Assembly (NCBI RefSeq): GCF_033763495.1
Contig: NZ_JANRKL010000155.1
Location: 1-64,000, forward strand
Source: Haliscomenobacter sp033763495
Lineage (GTDB): Bacteria; Bacteroidota; Bacteroidia; Chitinophagales; Saprospiraceae
Length of the DNA: 64,000 nt
Direction: 5' to 3'
This document shows, piece after piece, positions 16,651-27,232 of this stretch. The position numbers and the translations under genes were made by a program. Below the pieces are notes generated by a model. It had not been told where the DNA came from and made no database searches. It saw nothing but the letters and a program-made list of their open reading frames with translations. Position 1 is the first letter of the stretch. Each line of letters starts with the position of its first letter.

Positions 16651-16874
16651 TTCATCTTCGGCAATTGAATGGCGCAAATGTAGCCTGGCCTCCACTCCCA
16701 AAGCAAACAGGCCCCTCCACCAAATAATCACTTCTAATTGCTTGATAATCTGTACTATTTTTGCGATAAATTTCACGCGGAAAATTGCATATTATTGTTT
16801 TTTTATTTAAATTTGCTGTTAAGTTTATTTTTTGTAAATTTATTGTAAAGAAAATTTCGTAAAAGTTAATTCTT

Positions 16875-17054
16875 ATGCCGGAGAGCACAGATAAAAAATC
16901 ACCATTTAGTGATGCCAAAGTGAAGCAGAATCCTACTCACAATGAAGAGTTTTGGAAAAATCGGACTAAGACCAAAAAAGACGCTGAAAAAATTCAGAAG
17001 TTCAAAAAAAACAACCCGTCTACATTGAACCAACCTTTTGACGTTCAGCACTGA
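16875..17054 (+). CDS. Small charged protein, 59 aa
   Basis: A short frame from ATG to TGA, 8 nt before the large gene that follows. The product is rich in Lys and Asn (KKSPFSDAKVKQNPTHNEEF, then KNRTKTKKDAEKIQKFKKNN), low in hydrophobic residues and probably disordered or helical. Tight spacing suggests co-translation with the 635-aa protein. No family is recognised; the coding call rests on spacing, length and residue composition. Confidence 0.5.
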   Translation: MPESTDKKSPFSDAKVKQNPTHNEEFWKNRTKTKKDAEKIQKFKKNNPSTLNQPFDVQH

Positions 17055-17062
17055 AAACAAGT

Positions 17063-18970
17063 ATGGGGAATTCCACTGACCTCTTTGAAGTATTGAACTT
17101 CTCTGAGGATAACCTCGCAAAGGCGCTTTCGAACGAGCATACCTCTATTGAATACATCAAAAAAGGTAAATACCATTTCATTTTTTTGTTCGAACATTTG
17201 AAATACCAGAATAGGCCAAGTTTTAAAGCAAAAACCATTCTCATTGAGCACAAGTACATCAGCCATACTTACCTGAGTGATTTAGCCGCCGAATTTATTT
17301 TTAGCTCACAGGATTATTCCAAGTTTTGCAAACGCGTCCATTTTTTTTCCCGTTCATTTACGGCCATTGAAGAACTCATTGCTGATCCAGAAGATCCCAA
17401 CACGAAAAGGCTGTGGGACAGCTACCAAGGTTTTGTAACCGTAAAACCACTGCCCAAGTCCAGACTGGGCCCGGTTCTTTTGTCGCCTTATCCTTCCAGC
17501 ACCAGTGCCGATCGAAGATTTACGGCAATCCGCCCTTATACCATACATCTATTGGGTCGCAGCATCCAGCTCAATTCACTGGCATTTATGGAGCAGGATG
17601 GAATTTTAAGTGCGTGCTCCACGGTCGCGTTATGGAGTGCCATTCATCGCTTGCACACTATGTTTAATGTGGGTATCCTCCGGCCTGTGGCCATTAACAC
17701 CCTGGCCAAATATACCGCACACAACCAACCAGGAGCCTTGCCAGGCATTGGTATGGATTTGCATCAGATCTGTGGAGTGATTGAACAATTGGGGTTAAAG
17801 GCAGAGTTGCGTACGATGAACGGCAGCTTGGAACACAATGTAAAACCCAAAGCTAAGGCGGAAGTTAAAGACAAAACCTTCACCCGGAAATTTATTTACG
17901 CGTACCTCAAAATGGGATTGCCCATATTACTTGGTTTGGAGTTTAATGACGGAGGCAAGCATCTGATTACACTTACGGGTTACCGCGCCGTAAACCTGCA
18001 AAAAGCCACCTGGACCAGACATTTGGATCAGCCCATCGTTTATGCCGATCAAATCAAGACCTTGTACGCACACGATGACCAGGTAGGCCCATTTTCCCGA
18101 CTTAACTTATTGGACGATGGCAGCAAAGTAAAAACCATCCGATTAAAAGATCCAACAGCTAAAGTCGAACGATACGAAAGCGAGGTATACAGCATCATCG
18201 TACCATTGTCCAAAGATATTCGGCCCACTTTTGAAGACATTTACCAACAAACCCTCTATTTTGAATCTATTTTTAAAGAACTAATTGACACTGATCAACA
18301 TTTCATTTGGGACATTTACCTTACTCCAACCAACGAGTATCGCCGGGATGTGGTCAATGCTGAAAACAGCTACAACCAAGAACAAAAGGCTAGATTATTG
18401 ACTGGATTTTTGCCTCCGTACTTGTGGGTCGCCAGAGCAGAAGTGGCTGGTTGTGCTGAAATGGAATTCATTTTTGACGCTACCGCTATTCCTTATTCCA
18501 ACAATTTTTGCATCGAAGTGCTGTTTTTTGATGAAGTGTTGGAAGGTTTAATAAAGGATGCGCTTACTGTTTCGGAGGAGTACAACAAAGAGCGATATCT
18601 TTTTATCAATAACCTCTTTCAATTTATCGAGAGTAAGTTGGATGCGGCCTACATTTGGTTTGAAATTAAGAAAACTTTATTTCACGCAACCCCAGATCAG
18701 ACAATAGAGGCCACAGACTTAACATCCTTAAAGATCGCCTGGACACAAATGATTGCGCAGGGAGATTTGGAAACTTCGCTCAAGGAATCTACAAACTATT
18801 GTAAACAATTTATGGAATCTAGAGTCAAAGAAGCAGTTTTATTGCAAAGCAGATACAGTTCCCTGATGAAAGATTACAGAAAAGGAACCTTGACTTTCGA
18901 GAATTATTCGGTTGAACGCAATAGAATTTCAGACGCTTTGCTTGACTTTATCAATTCCTTAGAAATATGA
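17063..18970 (+). CDS. 635-aa protein with C39/papain-like core
   Basis: A central segment has the layout of a papain-fold cysteine peptidase: EQDGILSACSTVALWSAIHR with Cys185 at the start of a helix, and GGKHLITLTGYR with His300 on a strand, about 115 residues apart, as in C39-type peptidases. An N-terminal domain of about 150 aa and a C-terminal helical domain of about 250 aa are not recognised. There is no signal peptide, so it acts in the cytoplasm. A Gln or Asn completing the active site is not certain (Gln178 precedes Cys185). The 59-aa gene lies 8 nt upstream. Confidence 0.6.
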   Translation: MGNSTDLFEVLNFSEDNLAKALSNEHTSIEYIKKGKYHFIFLFEHLKYQNRPSFKAKTILIEHKYISHTYLSDLAAEFIFSSQDYSKFCKRVHFFSRSFTAIEELIADPEDPNTKRLWDSYQGFVTVKPLPKSRLGPVLLSPYPSSTSADRRFTAIRPYTIHLLGRSIQLNSLAFMEQDGILSACSTVALWSAIHRLHTMFNVGILRPVAINTLAKYTAHNQPGALPGIGMDLHQICGVIEQLGLKAELRTMNGSLEHNVKPKAKAEVKDKTFTRKFIYAYLKMGLPILLGLEFNDGGKHLITLTGYRAVNLQKATWTRHLDQPIVYADQIKTLYAHDDQVGPFSRLNLLDDGSKVKTIRLKDPTAKVERYESEVYSIIVPLSKDIRPTFEDIYQQTLYFESIFKELIDTDQHFIWDIYLTPTNEYRRDVVNAENSYNQEQKARLLTGFLPPYLWVARAEVAGCAEMEFIFDATAIPYSNNFCIEVLFFDEVLEGLIKDALTVSEEYNKERYLFINNLFQFIESKLDAAYIWFEIKKTLFHATPDQTIEATDLTSLKIAWTQMIAQGDLETSLKESTNYCKQFMESRVKEAVLLQSRYSSLMKDYRKGTLTFENYSVERNRISDALLDFINSLEI

Positions 18971-19052
18971 GTCAACAAATTCGAGAGTGTTCAAGAGCAA
19001 GGCTACACCATCAACTTTTGAAGTAGCCTCACCCCACGAAATCCCCCTCCCC

Positions 19053-20303
19053 TCACTTCGCCAAAACACTCAACTCCACCCGACGATTCAAGCGTTTATT
19101 CGCCTCCGAATCATTCGGCACCAGTGGCTTCTCTTCGCCAAAACCCACTACAACGAGTTGCGTACTATTCACCCCTTTGGACAAAAGAAAAGCGCTCACC
19201 GCTTGGGCTCTTTTTAGGGATAGTTCCTGATTGAACTTGTTTTCACCATCACTGCAAGTGTAGCCCGCCAGTTCAACCACGGTATTCGGAAATGCCTTCA
19301 GTTGTGTTGCCAACTCTTCCAATGCGCTTTGGCTTTCTGGAATGATGACTGAAGAGCCCAATGCAAAGGTCACTTTAGTAATGTTCAGTTCCGATAGCAC
19401 TTTGGGCGTTGGAGCTACCACCATGGGTACAGGCTCAGGTTTTGGAGCAGGAGTTTGAACCGGTTCTGGGGCTTTAGCTGTTTTGTCTTCCACTTCCGGC
19501 TCTGGTTCTTTGGCCACCGCAAGCTCTTTAACCGCAACGTCGTTTTTATCCCATTTTTTCTTTTCGTCATCTGAAATCGTGATGGGAGCTGCATTGGCCT
19601 TTTCGTCCAGCAGTACTTCCACATCGTCGATGTAAGCAAAATAGTGGTTGTACACCCGCGACTCTACTTTTGTATCGGCATCCGAAAAGAAATTACCAAT
19701 GACAAAATGTTGATAAGGCTTTACGGCAACGAATTTGCCTTCCACCTGCTCCCATCGGCCTTTTTTGTATTTGCACACCTCTTCTTGGTACGCAACCGGA
19801 GTCAGGGCCAGAATTTCCCCTCTTTTGGTGGTACTGATCGGTTTTTCCAAAAAGGCAATCCCGATGTTGTTGGCGCCTTCACAGTGGTAATGCACCCAAA
19901 AGGAAAAAGTATAGGTTTTGCCAACGGTCAAGGGTGCATTAAGGGCGCCTTGGATGTACTCTCGGGTAGGATAGTCGCCGCCGCCATAAACGTTGATCCC
20001 CGCCACATTTTGCCCGCTGTGGGCCGTAAACGGCCAGCTGCCACCATTTGGGTCGTAAATTTGCTGGCCACTGGTTGTGTACAGCAAAGAACCTCCGGCA
20101 GTAGGATCACTCCAATGCTGAGCCCGATTGATTACATTGCGCAAGTTTAAGGCCAGGCCATCATTTGAAGTTTCAAAGCTAGGATTCTGGACAAGATTCG
20201 CGGAAAGATTTTCGGTTTGAGCGAATAAGTGGAAAGCAACAAAAGAAAGGAGCAGGCTCAAGCAAGCAAGCTTGCCGAAAGCTTTAACAGGATTCGGTTT
20301 CAT
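19053..20303 (-). CDS. OmpA-family protein with N-terminal lectin-like domain
   Basis: A signal peptide (about residues 1-29) is followed by a beta-sandwich domain (NLVQNPSFETSNDG, GGGDYPTREYIQG, YTFSFWVHYHCEG) like carbohydrate-binding modules, a Pro/Glu-rich linker (residues 255-300) and a C-terminal OmpA domain of about 110 aa with ELAGYTCSDGENKFNQELSL and the end NKRLNRRVELSVL. The OmpA part would bind peptidoglycan; the N-terminal part may face the outside. Length is 416 aa. A gene with a papain-like core converges on it. Confidence 0.85.
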   Translation of the reverse strand: MKPNPVKAFGKLACLSLLLSFVAFHLFAQTENLSANLVQNPSFETSNDGLALNLRNVINRAQHWSDPTAGGSLLYTTSGQQIYDPNGGSWPFTAHSGQNVAGINVYGGGDYPTREYIQGALNAPLTVGKTYTFSFWVHYHCEGANNIGIAFLEKPISTTKRGEILALTPVAYQEEVCKYKKGRWEQVEGKFVAVKPYQHFVIGNFFSDADTKVESRVYNHYFAYIDDVEVLLDEKANAAPITISDDEKKKWDKNDVAVKELAVAKEPEPEVEDKTAKAPEPVQTPAPKPEPVPMVVAPTPKVLSELNITKVTFALGSSVIIPESQSALEELATQLKAFPNTVVELAGYTCSDGENKFNQELSLKRAQAVSAFLLSKGVNSTQLVVVGFGEEKPLVPNDSEANKRLNRRVELSVLAK

Positions 20304-20425
20304 GAAAGCTGTGTTTAGTTATTGAATGTGTTTTGTAAATATAAATATATGAATATTTTTTTTGTGTTTGGGTAAAAAAATATCTCCTGCTTTTAATACA
20401 AAAAAAACGACGGTCTAGTTCCCGG

Positions 20426-20887
20426 TCATATCGGCACATTCCGTTTAAACGCACTCCCAAAATCCACCAGTGACTCTGTTTTGATCACTCCTTTAATGTG
20501 GTCTATCTTTTCATACAACAACTTCCGCATGTGTTCGCTACTTCTGGCTACAATGCGGATGTACAGCGCATAGCTTCCAGTGATGTAATAACACTCCGTC
20601 ACTTCCGGGATTTTTTTCAGTTCCTCGATGATCTGTTGGGAATCGGAATCATCCCGCAACACCAATCCCGTGAAGGCACTCCATTCAAAGCCCAGTTTTT
20701 TTTCATCCAAAATGATGCTCACCTGTTTCAGCACGCCCAGGTCTTTGAGGCGGGCTACCCGTTGGTGTACCATGGTGTTGGAGATGCCCAGGTCCAGGGC
20801 AATTTGGGCGTAGGCCCGGCGGCCATCCTGCTCAAGCGCCTTGAGGATTTGGCGGTCGTGTTCATCGAGGTAGGGCAGGTCGTGCAT
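20426..20887 (-). CDS. Lrp/AsnC family transcriptional regulator
   Basis: Residues 8-55 form the winged helix-turn-helix (DRQILKALEQDGRRAYAQIALDLGISNTMV) and residues 70-145 the RAM ligand-binding domain (VTECYYITGSYALYIRIVAR). 153 aa is normal for the family. It probably responds to an amino acid; the target is unknown. A palindromic element with core lies just upstream, between it and ettA. A decayed copy of its last codons lies at 16586-16650. Confidence 0.92.
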   Translation of the reverse strand: MHDLPYLDEHDRQILKALEQDGRRAYAQIALDLGISNTMVHQRVARLKDLGVLKQVSIILDEKKLGFEWSAFTGLVLRDDSDSQQIIEELKKIPEVTECYYITGSYALYIRIVARSSEHMRKLLYEKIDHIKGVIKTESLVDFGSAFKRNVPI

Positions 20888-20940
20888 AGGGAATAGGCTT
20901 GAGCTTGATTAATTATCTGGTGATTATGTTGGTAAAAAGC

Positions 20941-21114
20941 TTTTTTGAGTGACGAGTTAAGAATACATGACTTATGAGTTTTGAAGTGGGCTACCGCAGC
21001 GATTTTGACCAAGGCTATGCCTAAGTCACTGCGGTAGCCTACTTCAAAATTCGTAATTCTACCTTTACTTCAAAACTCATAAGTCATGTATTCTTAACTC
21101 TCAACTCAAAAAAA
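20941..21114. repeat. Nested palindromic element B (with core)
   Basis: The arms TTGAGTGACGAGTTAAGAAT... and the complement TTCTTAACTCTCAACTCAAA pair over about 45 nt with few mismatches. The core at 20989-21039 has stem GGCTACCGCAGC / ACTGCGGTAGCC, with an inner stem GAC-AGGC / GCCT-GTC where elements A and C have GACAA / TTGTC, so the inner pairing is kept with different bases. It lies between ettA and lrp, both on the minus strand. Confidence 0.85.
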
Positions 21115-21148
21115 ACAAGAAAATCGCCAGATTTTCTCAAATTTTAAA

Positions 21149-22828
<1,680 letters not shown>

Positions 22829-22886
22829 AGCTTGTTGTGGTTAATTTTTGGAGTGTAAAGATGGGAAAAATTTAGGGAAAAATACC

Positions 22887-23573
22887 TCACCCCACCAAAT
22901 CCTCATCCCGATAGCCCCGTTGCAAACTCCGAATGTATTCATTCCGAAAAGGAAAGCCCCGCACTGCTCCAAACACAAATCCTCCGATATGCGCCCAGTA
23001 GGCGATTCCGTCCGTTTCAGCGGTTTCAATCTGAAAACTACCGAGGCCATTTTGGAATTGGGAAAAAATCCAGAAGCCCAGAAACAAGAGGGCCGGAACC
23101 CGGAATGGGAAAATCAGGAATAGGACTTTCACCCGCGATTGGGGGAACATGATCATGTACGCGCCCATCACCGCCGCGATGGCCCCACTGGCCCCAACGG
23201 TAGGAATGCCACTATCCACATTGAAAAAAATATGCGCGGCATGGGCAACCAGGCCGCCAGCCAGGTAAAAAATCAGGAAGCGCACACTGCCGATTACGGC
23301 CTCGATGTTGTCGGCAAAAATCCAGAGGAAGAGCATATTGCCCACGATGTGCCCGATGCTACCGTGCAGGAACATACTGGTAAAAAGAGTGTACAGGCGT
23401 TGTCCCTGCGTAATTTCAGCGGGAATCGCCCCATAATTCATGATGAACTGCCCGAGCTGTTCACCCTGATTCATTTCCAGGATAAAAACCAATATGTTCA
23501 ATGCCAAGAAGGTGTAGCTGACAATGGGGTAATGTCCACCTTTAACATTGTCGTCGCCAATTGGGAAAAGCAT
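22887..23573 (-). CDS. Rhomboid intramembrane serine protease
   Basis: Cleaves membrane proteins within the lipid bilayer. The active-site Ser129 in GASGAIAAV and His195 in YWAHIGGFVFG are present, with the HGSIGHIVGNMLFL segment carrying the supporting His and Asn79. About six membrane helices fit the 228-aa length. The substrate is unknown. It lies 58 nt from ettA on the same strand, and may share a transcript with it. Confidence 0.92.
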   Translation of the reverse strand: MLFPIGDDNVKGGHYPIVSYTFLALNILVFILEMNQGEQLGQFIMNYGAIPAEITQGQRLYTLFTSMFLHGSIGHIVGNMLFLWIFADNIEAVIGSVRFLIFYLAGGLVAHAAHIFFNVDSGIPTVGASGAIAAVMGAYMIMFPQSRVKVLFLIFPFRVPALLFLGFWIFSQFQNGLGSFQIETAETDGIAYWAHIGGFVFGAVRGFPFRNEYIRSLQRGYRDEDLVG

Positions 23574-23634
23574 AATTGTTATTTTTGTCGTTTTAGGAGA
23601 TGTCTAAATTTGCTCTAAAGGTACAACTCATGTT

Positions 23635-24297
23635 TTATTGTTTCCGAGGATAAACCCGCCCATCATTCTTCAAGGTACTACCCGCTTCAATAAACCCACG
23701 CACCGGGCACAGTGGATAAATCACTGCACCAGGCCCAACAATCGTTCCTGGAAACAAAACGGCATTACATCCAATTTCCACATGATTGCCCAGCAATGCA
23801 CCAAATTTATTCAGACCAGTGCCCATTTTTTTTCCTTCCAGGTACACATTGATCTCATCTCCGGTGGATTTGAAGTTGGACAAAATAGCCCCAGCGCCCA
23901 GGTGAGCGCAATACCCTAGGATAGAATCGCCCACATAATTGAAGTGGGGAACCTGGACTCCGTCAAACAGAATTGCATTTTTGAGTTCCGTAGAATTGCC
24001 CACCACCACTTCATCGCCAATGATTACTTGTTCTCGAATGAAGGCGGCATGGCGAATCTGGCAATTGCGCCCAATGATGGCCGGGCCTTGGATCAGCGCG
24101 GTTTTTTCAATGTACGTGCCCTCTCCAACCCAGACCTGCGGGGCAATTTGTAGGTAATCCTTTGGTAGCTGAGTGGCCAACTCCTGCAGGTACGCACCAA
24201 TCAAGGGCAAAGCGTGCCAGGGGTAATGCACTTTTTCCAATAAGGGCGCAGCGAGGCTGTGTTGTAGGTCGAACAATTGGTCGGTTAGTGGGTGCAT
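23635..24297 (-). CDS. Left-handed beta-helix (hexapeptide) sugar-phosphate transferase-like protein
   Basis: The C-terminal two thirds are hexapeptide repeats ((I/V)GxxxxI patterns such as VIIGDEVVVGNSTELKNAIL) forming a left-handed beta helix, with a short N-terminal helical part. The series FDGVQVPHFNYVGDSILG is characteristic of GlmU-type N-acetyltransferase domains and related sugar nucleotidyltransferase C-termini. The usual N-terminal nucleotidyltransferase is absent, so it probably is a lone acyl/acetyltransferase-type domain. 220 aa; the substrate is not known. Confidence 0.75.
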   Translation of the reverse strand: MHPLTDQLFDLQHSLAAPLLEKVHYPWHALPLIGAYLQELATQLPKDYLQIAPQVWVGEGTYIEKTALIQGPAIIGRNCQIRHAAFIREQVIIGDEVVVGNSTELKNAILFDGVQVPHFNYVGDSILGYCAHLGAGAILSNFKSTGDEINVYLEGKKMGTGLNKFGALLGNHVEIGCNAVLFPGTIVGPGAVIYPLCPVRGFIEAGSTLKNDGRVYPRKQ

Positions 24298-24300
24298 GGT

Positions 24301-25428
24301 TTAGTTGTAATATTTTCTGACTTTAATGCAGGATGGACTCGGGATACCTTCGGTTACACTCATTTTGCTCAACAATCCGCTTTGTACATCCCGTTTGAAT
24401 ACCACAATGCTGTTGCTATTCATATTGGCGACGAGGAGGAACTTACCCGTTGGATCCAGCGTGAAGTTGCGGGGATGGTTGCCCAGGGTGGACTGGTAAC
24501 CCACATTCGTCAAAGTCCCTTTGCTGCGGTGGATGGCGTAAATGACCAGGTTGTTTTCGTTGCCCCGATTCGAAACATAGAGGAATCGGCCATCGGGAGA
24601 AGTATGGATGTCGGCACCGCTAAAGCCAGATTGGAGCTCTTGGGGGTGCGCTGAAATATTCTGGATGGAACTCAGTTTTCCTTTTTTATACCGATAAGCA
24701 CTTACAGTACCACTCAATTCTTCAATACAATAAGCGAATTTTTGACTGGGATGAAAACTGAAATGCCGTGGCCCATTACCTGCTGGCGAAGCGGCTCCGG
24801 CGAGCTCACTCAGGGGTTGGGGAGCTTGAGCGTCAAAACGATACATCCGAACTTTATCGGCTCCTAAATCCGGCACAATCAATTGATCGTAATTGGGTGA
24901 AAAAACACAGGAGTGTGTGTGTGCAGCCGCCTGCCGATCATTGACCACCTTGCTGCCCTCTTTGTATTCAAACAATTGGGCAGGAGGATTCAAGCTGCCG
25001 TCAGCGTTTACGCTGTAGGCGGTTACACTGGCCTCGGTATAATTGGTATTCACCACCCATTTACCACTCCGGTGGACATTGACATATACCGGATTTTCGC
25101 CACCACTTGGTTGCTTGTTGAGGAAGGTGAGTTTGCCGCTGAGGCTATCAAAAGTGAAGCTGCTCACATTGCCGCCTTTGGGTACCCGTGCTTCGGTGCA
25201 TGCGTATAGATTTTTTCCATTCGGGCTCAAATTGAGGTAAGAAGGGTTGACCAGGTCAGGGTAGAGGCTTTTGTGCTTCAATTCGCCACTCAGGGTATCC
25301 AGCACATAAACATTGATCCCCTGATCAGGGGCTTTGGGGACATAGGCCCCTACAAAAACATAATACGTTTGGGCCTGCAAATGCAAACTCATGAAGAAAC
25401 ACAAGGAGAATAGGGTGGATTTGAGCAT
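24301..25428 (-). CDS. Lactonase family protein (7-bladed propeller)
   Basis: A 375-aa exported protein. The ATG at 25428 is chosen over a TTG 30 nt upstream because the signal peptide (MLKSTLFSLCFFMSLHLQAQ) begins there. The body is a beta-propeller of the 6-phosphogluconolactonase/carboxy-cis,cis-muconate lactonizing type (PSYLNLSPNGKNLYACTEA, GPRHFSFHPSQKFAYCIEEL, HPRNFTLDPTGKFLLVANMN). Being exported, it is unlikely to serve the cytoplasmic pentose phosphate pathway. Activity on sugar lactones is inferred from the family. It sits 3 nt from the next gene on the same strand. Confidence 0.85.
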   Translation of the reverse strand: MLKSTLFSLCFFMSLHLQAQTYYVFVGAYVPKAPDQGINVYVLDTLSGELKHKSLYPDLVNPSYLNLSPNGKNLYACTEARVPKGGNVSSFTFDSLSGKLTFLNKQPSGGENPVYVNVHRSGKWVVNTNYTEASVTAYSVNADGSLNPPAQLFEYKEGSKVVNDRQAAAHTHSCVFSPNYDQLIVPDLGADKVRMYRFDAQAPQPLSELAGAASPAGNGPRHFSFHPSQKFAYCIEELSGTVSAYRYKKGKLSSIQNISAHPQELQSGFSGADIHTSPDGRFLYVSNRGNENNLVIYAIHRSKGTLTNVGYQSTLGNHPRNFTLDPTGKFLLVANMNSNSIVVFKRDVQSGLLSKMSVTEGIPSPSCIKVRKYYN

Positions 25429-25681
25429 AGTGCGCAGCGTTTTTTGTTTGTACAGCAAGTATAGGATAAAATCTGCGGAGTATGCCTATAAGTTTTTTGG
25501 CCAAAAGCGTACAACAGGTGTATCAAAATCGGACAAAACGCGTTTTTATTTAGGCGTAAATTTTTGATAATTAAAGCATTGTTTTTTTGGCATAAAAATA
25601 GCGCCATTTTTACCCTAAGCTTGATGGCTTAACGCAGATCGAAAAATTATTTAGATAATCGCATACCAAAATCCTGCACCA

Positions 25682-27007
25682 ATGAACAAACAACTATTTG
25701 GCATGCTGCTTTTGTGGCTGGCTGTACTTTCGGCCAATTGCCAGAAAAATCAGAGCAGTTCCTACCATATGTCCAATTCGGGGGATGGCAAACTGTCTAC
25801 CCACCACATGACCATCAACAACAATGGTAATTCTCTTGAAATCAAATACGCGGGTGAAGTTCGTTTCAACAACGATGAAACGGAGATTCAAAGCCTTGAC
25901 CCGAAGGGCGGATTGCTTTACCGCAAAAATGACCAAAAACTGATCGCTGAAACCGACAGCAAAGGCAACATTGTGTACGAAATGTACGATGGAGGCGCCA
26001 AATTATCCATCGAAAGTGCAGCGGGCAAACAATTTTTAGCCAACATCATCAAAGACCTGATCAACCACGGCGTTGACGCCAAGGGCAGTGTGGAACGCTT
26101 GTACAAAAAAGGGGGCAGTTCTGCGGTATTGAATCGGGTTGAGACCTTAAAAAGTGATTACGCCAAAGGCATTTACCTGGACCATTTGTTGCAGCAATCA
26201 ACCCTTGCTTCGGCAGAACTGAGCACCATTGCTGAAAAAGCGGGAACATTGATGAGCTCCGACTACGAAAAAGCCCGATTGCTCAACAAATCCACCGAGC
26301 GTTTCATGGCCGATCCCCAAGCCGCTCAAGCCTATTTTGCAGCGGCTAAGACCATTCATTCTGATTACGAAAAAGCCAAAGTACTCAAAGGAGCTTTGAC
26401 CCATAACCTGAGTGCCGAACTCTACAATCAAGCCATCAGCCTGACCCGGGATATCCATTCCGATTATGAAAAAGCTGGTGTACTCAAAAGTATGATTGAA
26501 AAAGGTAAGCTGGAAGGGGAGAACCATCAAAAGTTATTGGAGGTGGTGAACTCGATTCACTCCGATTACGAAAAAGCAGGTGTGGCCATTCGTTTGATCG
26601 AAAAAGGAATCCCCAACAAAAAGGCTTACGATCAATTGATTAAAGTTAGCGCTCAGATCAATTCCGATTATGAGCATGCCCGGGTACTCAAACGTTTGTT
26701 GGATCAGCCCATCCCTGCCGGGGTCGATTTTGATCAGGTTTTGGGTTTGCTCAACCTCATTGGTTCGGATTACGAGAAAGCGGGAGTGTTGAAAAAAATC
26801 AGCAATAAAGAACTGAATACCGAACAGTGGGTGAGCCTCATTCAGGCAACCAGTGGGGTATCCTCCAATTATGAAAAGTCGGGCATACTTGTGCAAATTG
26901 CCCGTTTAATGCCCAAAAACGAAAAAACCGAAGAAGCTTATCGGCAGGCTGCCAAAACGGTATCTTCCGATTATGAATTTGGCAAAGTGATGAGGGCCTT
27001 GGAATAA
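25682..27007 (+). CDS. Secreted SDYEKA-repeat protein
   Basis: A signal peptide (MNKQLFGMLLLWLAVLSANC) ends at a Cys, so it may be a lipoprotein, though Asn before the Cys is not a canonical lipobox. A beta-rich N-terminal domain (to about residue 130) is followed by nine copies of S(D/N)Y(E/A)KA motifs spaced roughly 30-40 residues (at the starts of SDYEKARLL, SDYEKAKVL, SDYEKAGVL). Each repeat is probably a helical hairpin stacked in a superhelix. The function is not known; similar repeats occur in other bacteria. The last repeats are diverged (SNYEKS, SDYEFG). Confidence 0.75.
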   Translation: MNKQLFGMLLLWLAVLSANCQKNQSSSYHMSNSGDGKLSTHHMTINNNGNSLEIKYAGEVRFNNDETEIQSLDPKGGLLYRKNDQKLIAETDSKGNIVYEMYDGGAKLSIESAAGKQFLANIIKDLINHGVDAKGSVERLYKKGGSSAVLNRVETLKSDYAKGIYLDHLLQQSTLASAELSTIAEKAGTLMSSDYEKARLLNKSTERFMADPQAAQAYFAAAKTIHSDYEKAKVLKGALTHNLSAELYNQAISLTRDIHSDYEKAGVLKSMIEKGKLEGENHQKLLEVVNSIHSDYEKAGVAIRLIEKGIPNKKAYDQLIKVSAQINSDYEHARVLKRLLDQPIPAGVDFDQVLGLLNLIGSDYEKAGVLKKISNKELNTEQWVSLIQATSGVSSNYEKSGILVQIARLMPKNEKTEEAYRQAAKTVSSDYEFGKVMRALE

Positions 27008-27027
27008 ACCCTTCAAATTTCGGCCTC

Positions 27028-27055
27028 GTAGAGGCGCACAGCCGTGCGTCTCTAC
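27028..27055. repeat. GTAG...CTAC palindrome with GCCGTGCG word
   Basis: GTAGAGGCGCAC pairs with GTGCGTCTCTAC (one mismatch) around AGCC, 21 nt after the SDYEKA gene. Same family of words as 16361-16380. Confidence 0.65.
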
Positions 27056-27232
27056 CCGCCCTATCTCATTTTTTGGTAAAAGTCCATTCTCCAAAGCGCC
27101 AATACCCTGAAAGTTTGTATCTTCATCCAAGCTCCTGCGTCCCATAAAAAAAATATTACCTATTCCGTCAACGTTAAAGATCTGGTTTGCCTTTCAATTG
27201 CGTAAGACAAACGTGATCCCACAATAAAACCG

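Larger units (their letters stand above)
16264..16874. other. 611-nt gap holding the right end of the island
   Basis: It contains a strong hairpin (16288-16316), a 20-bp palindrome (16361-16380), the right copy of the attachment site (16571-16586) and a remnant of an Lrp-type gene (16586-16650). Nothing else is recognisable; the last 200 nt are AT-rich and probably carry the promoter of the 59-aa gene. Confidence 0.6.
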
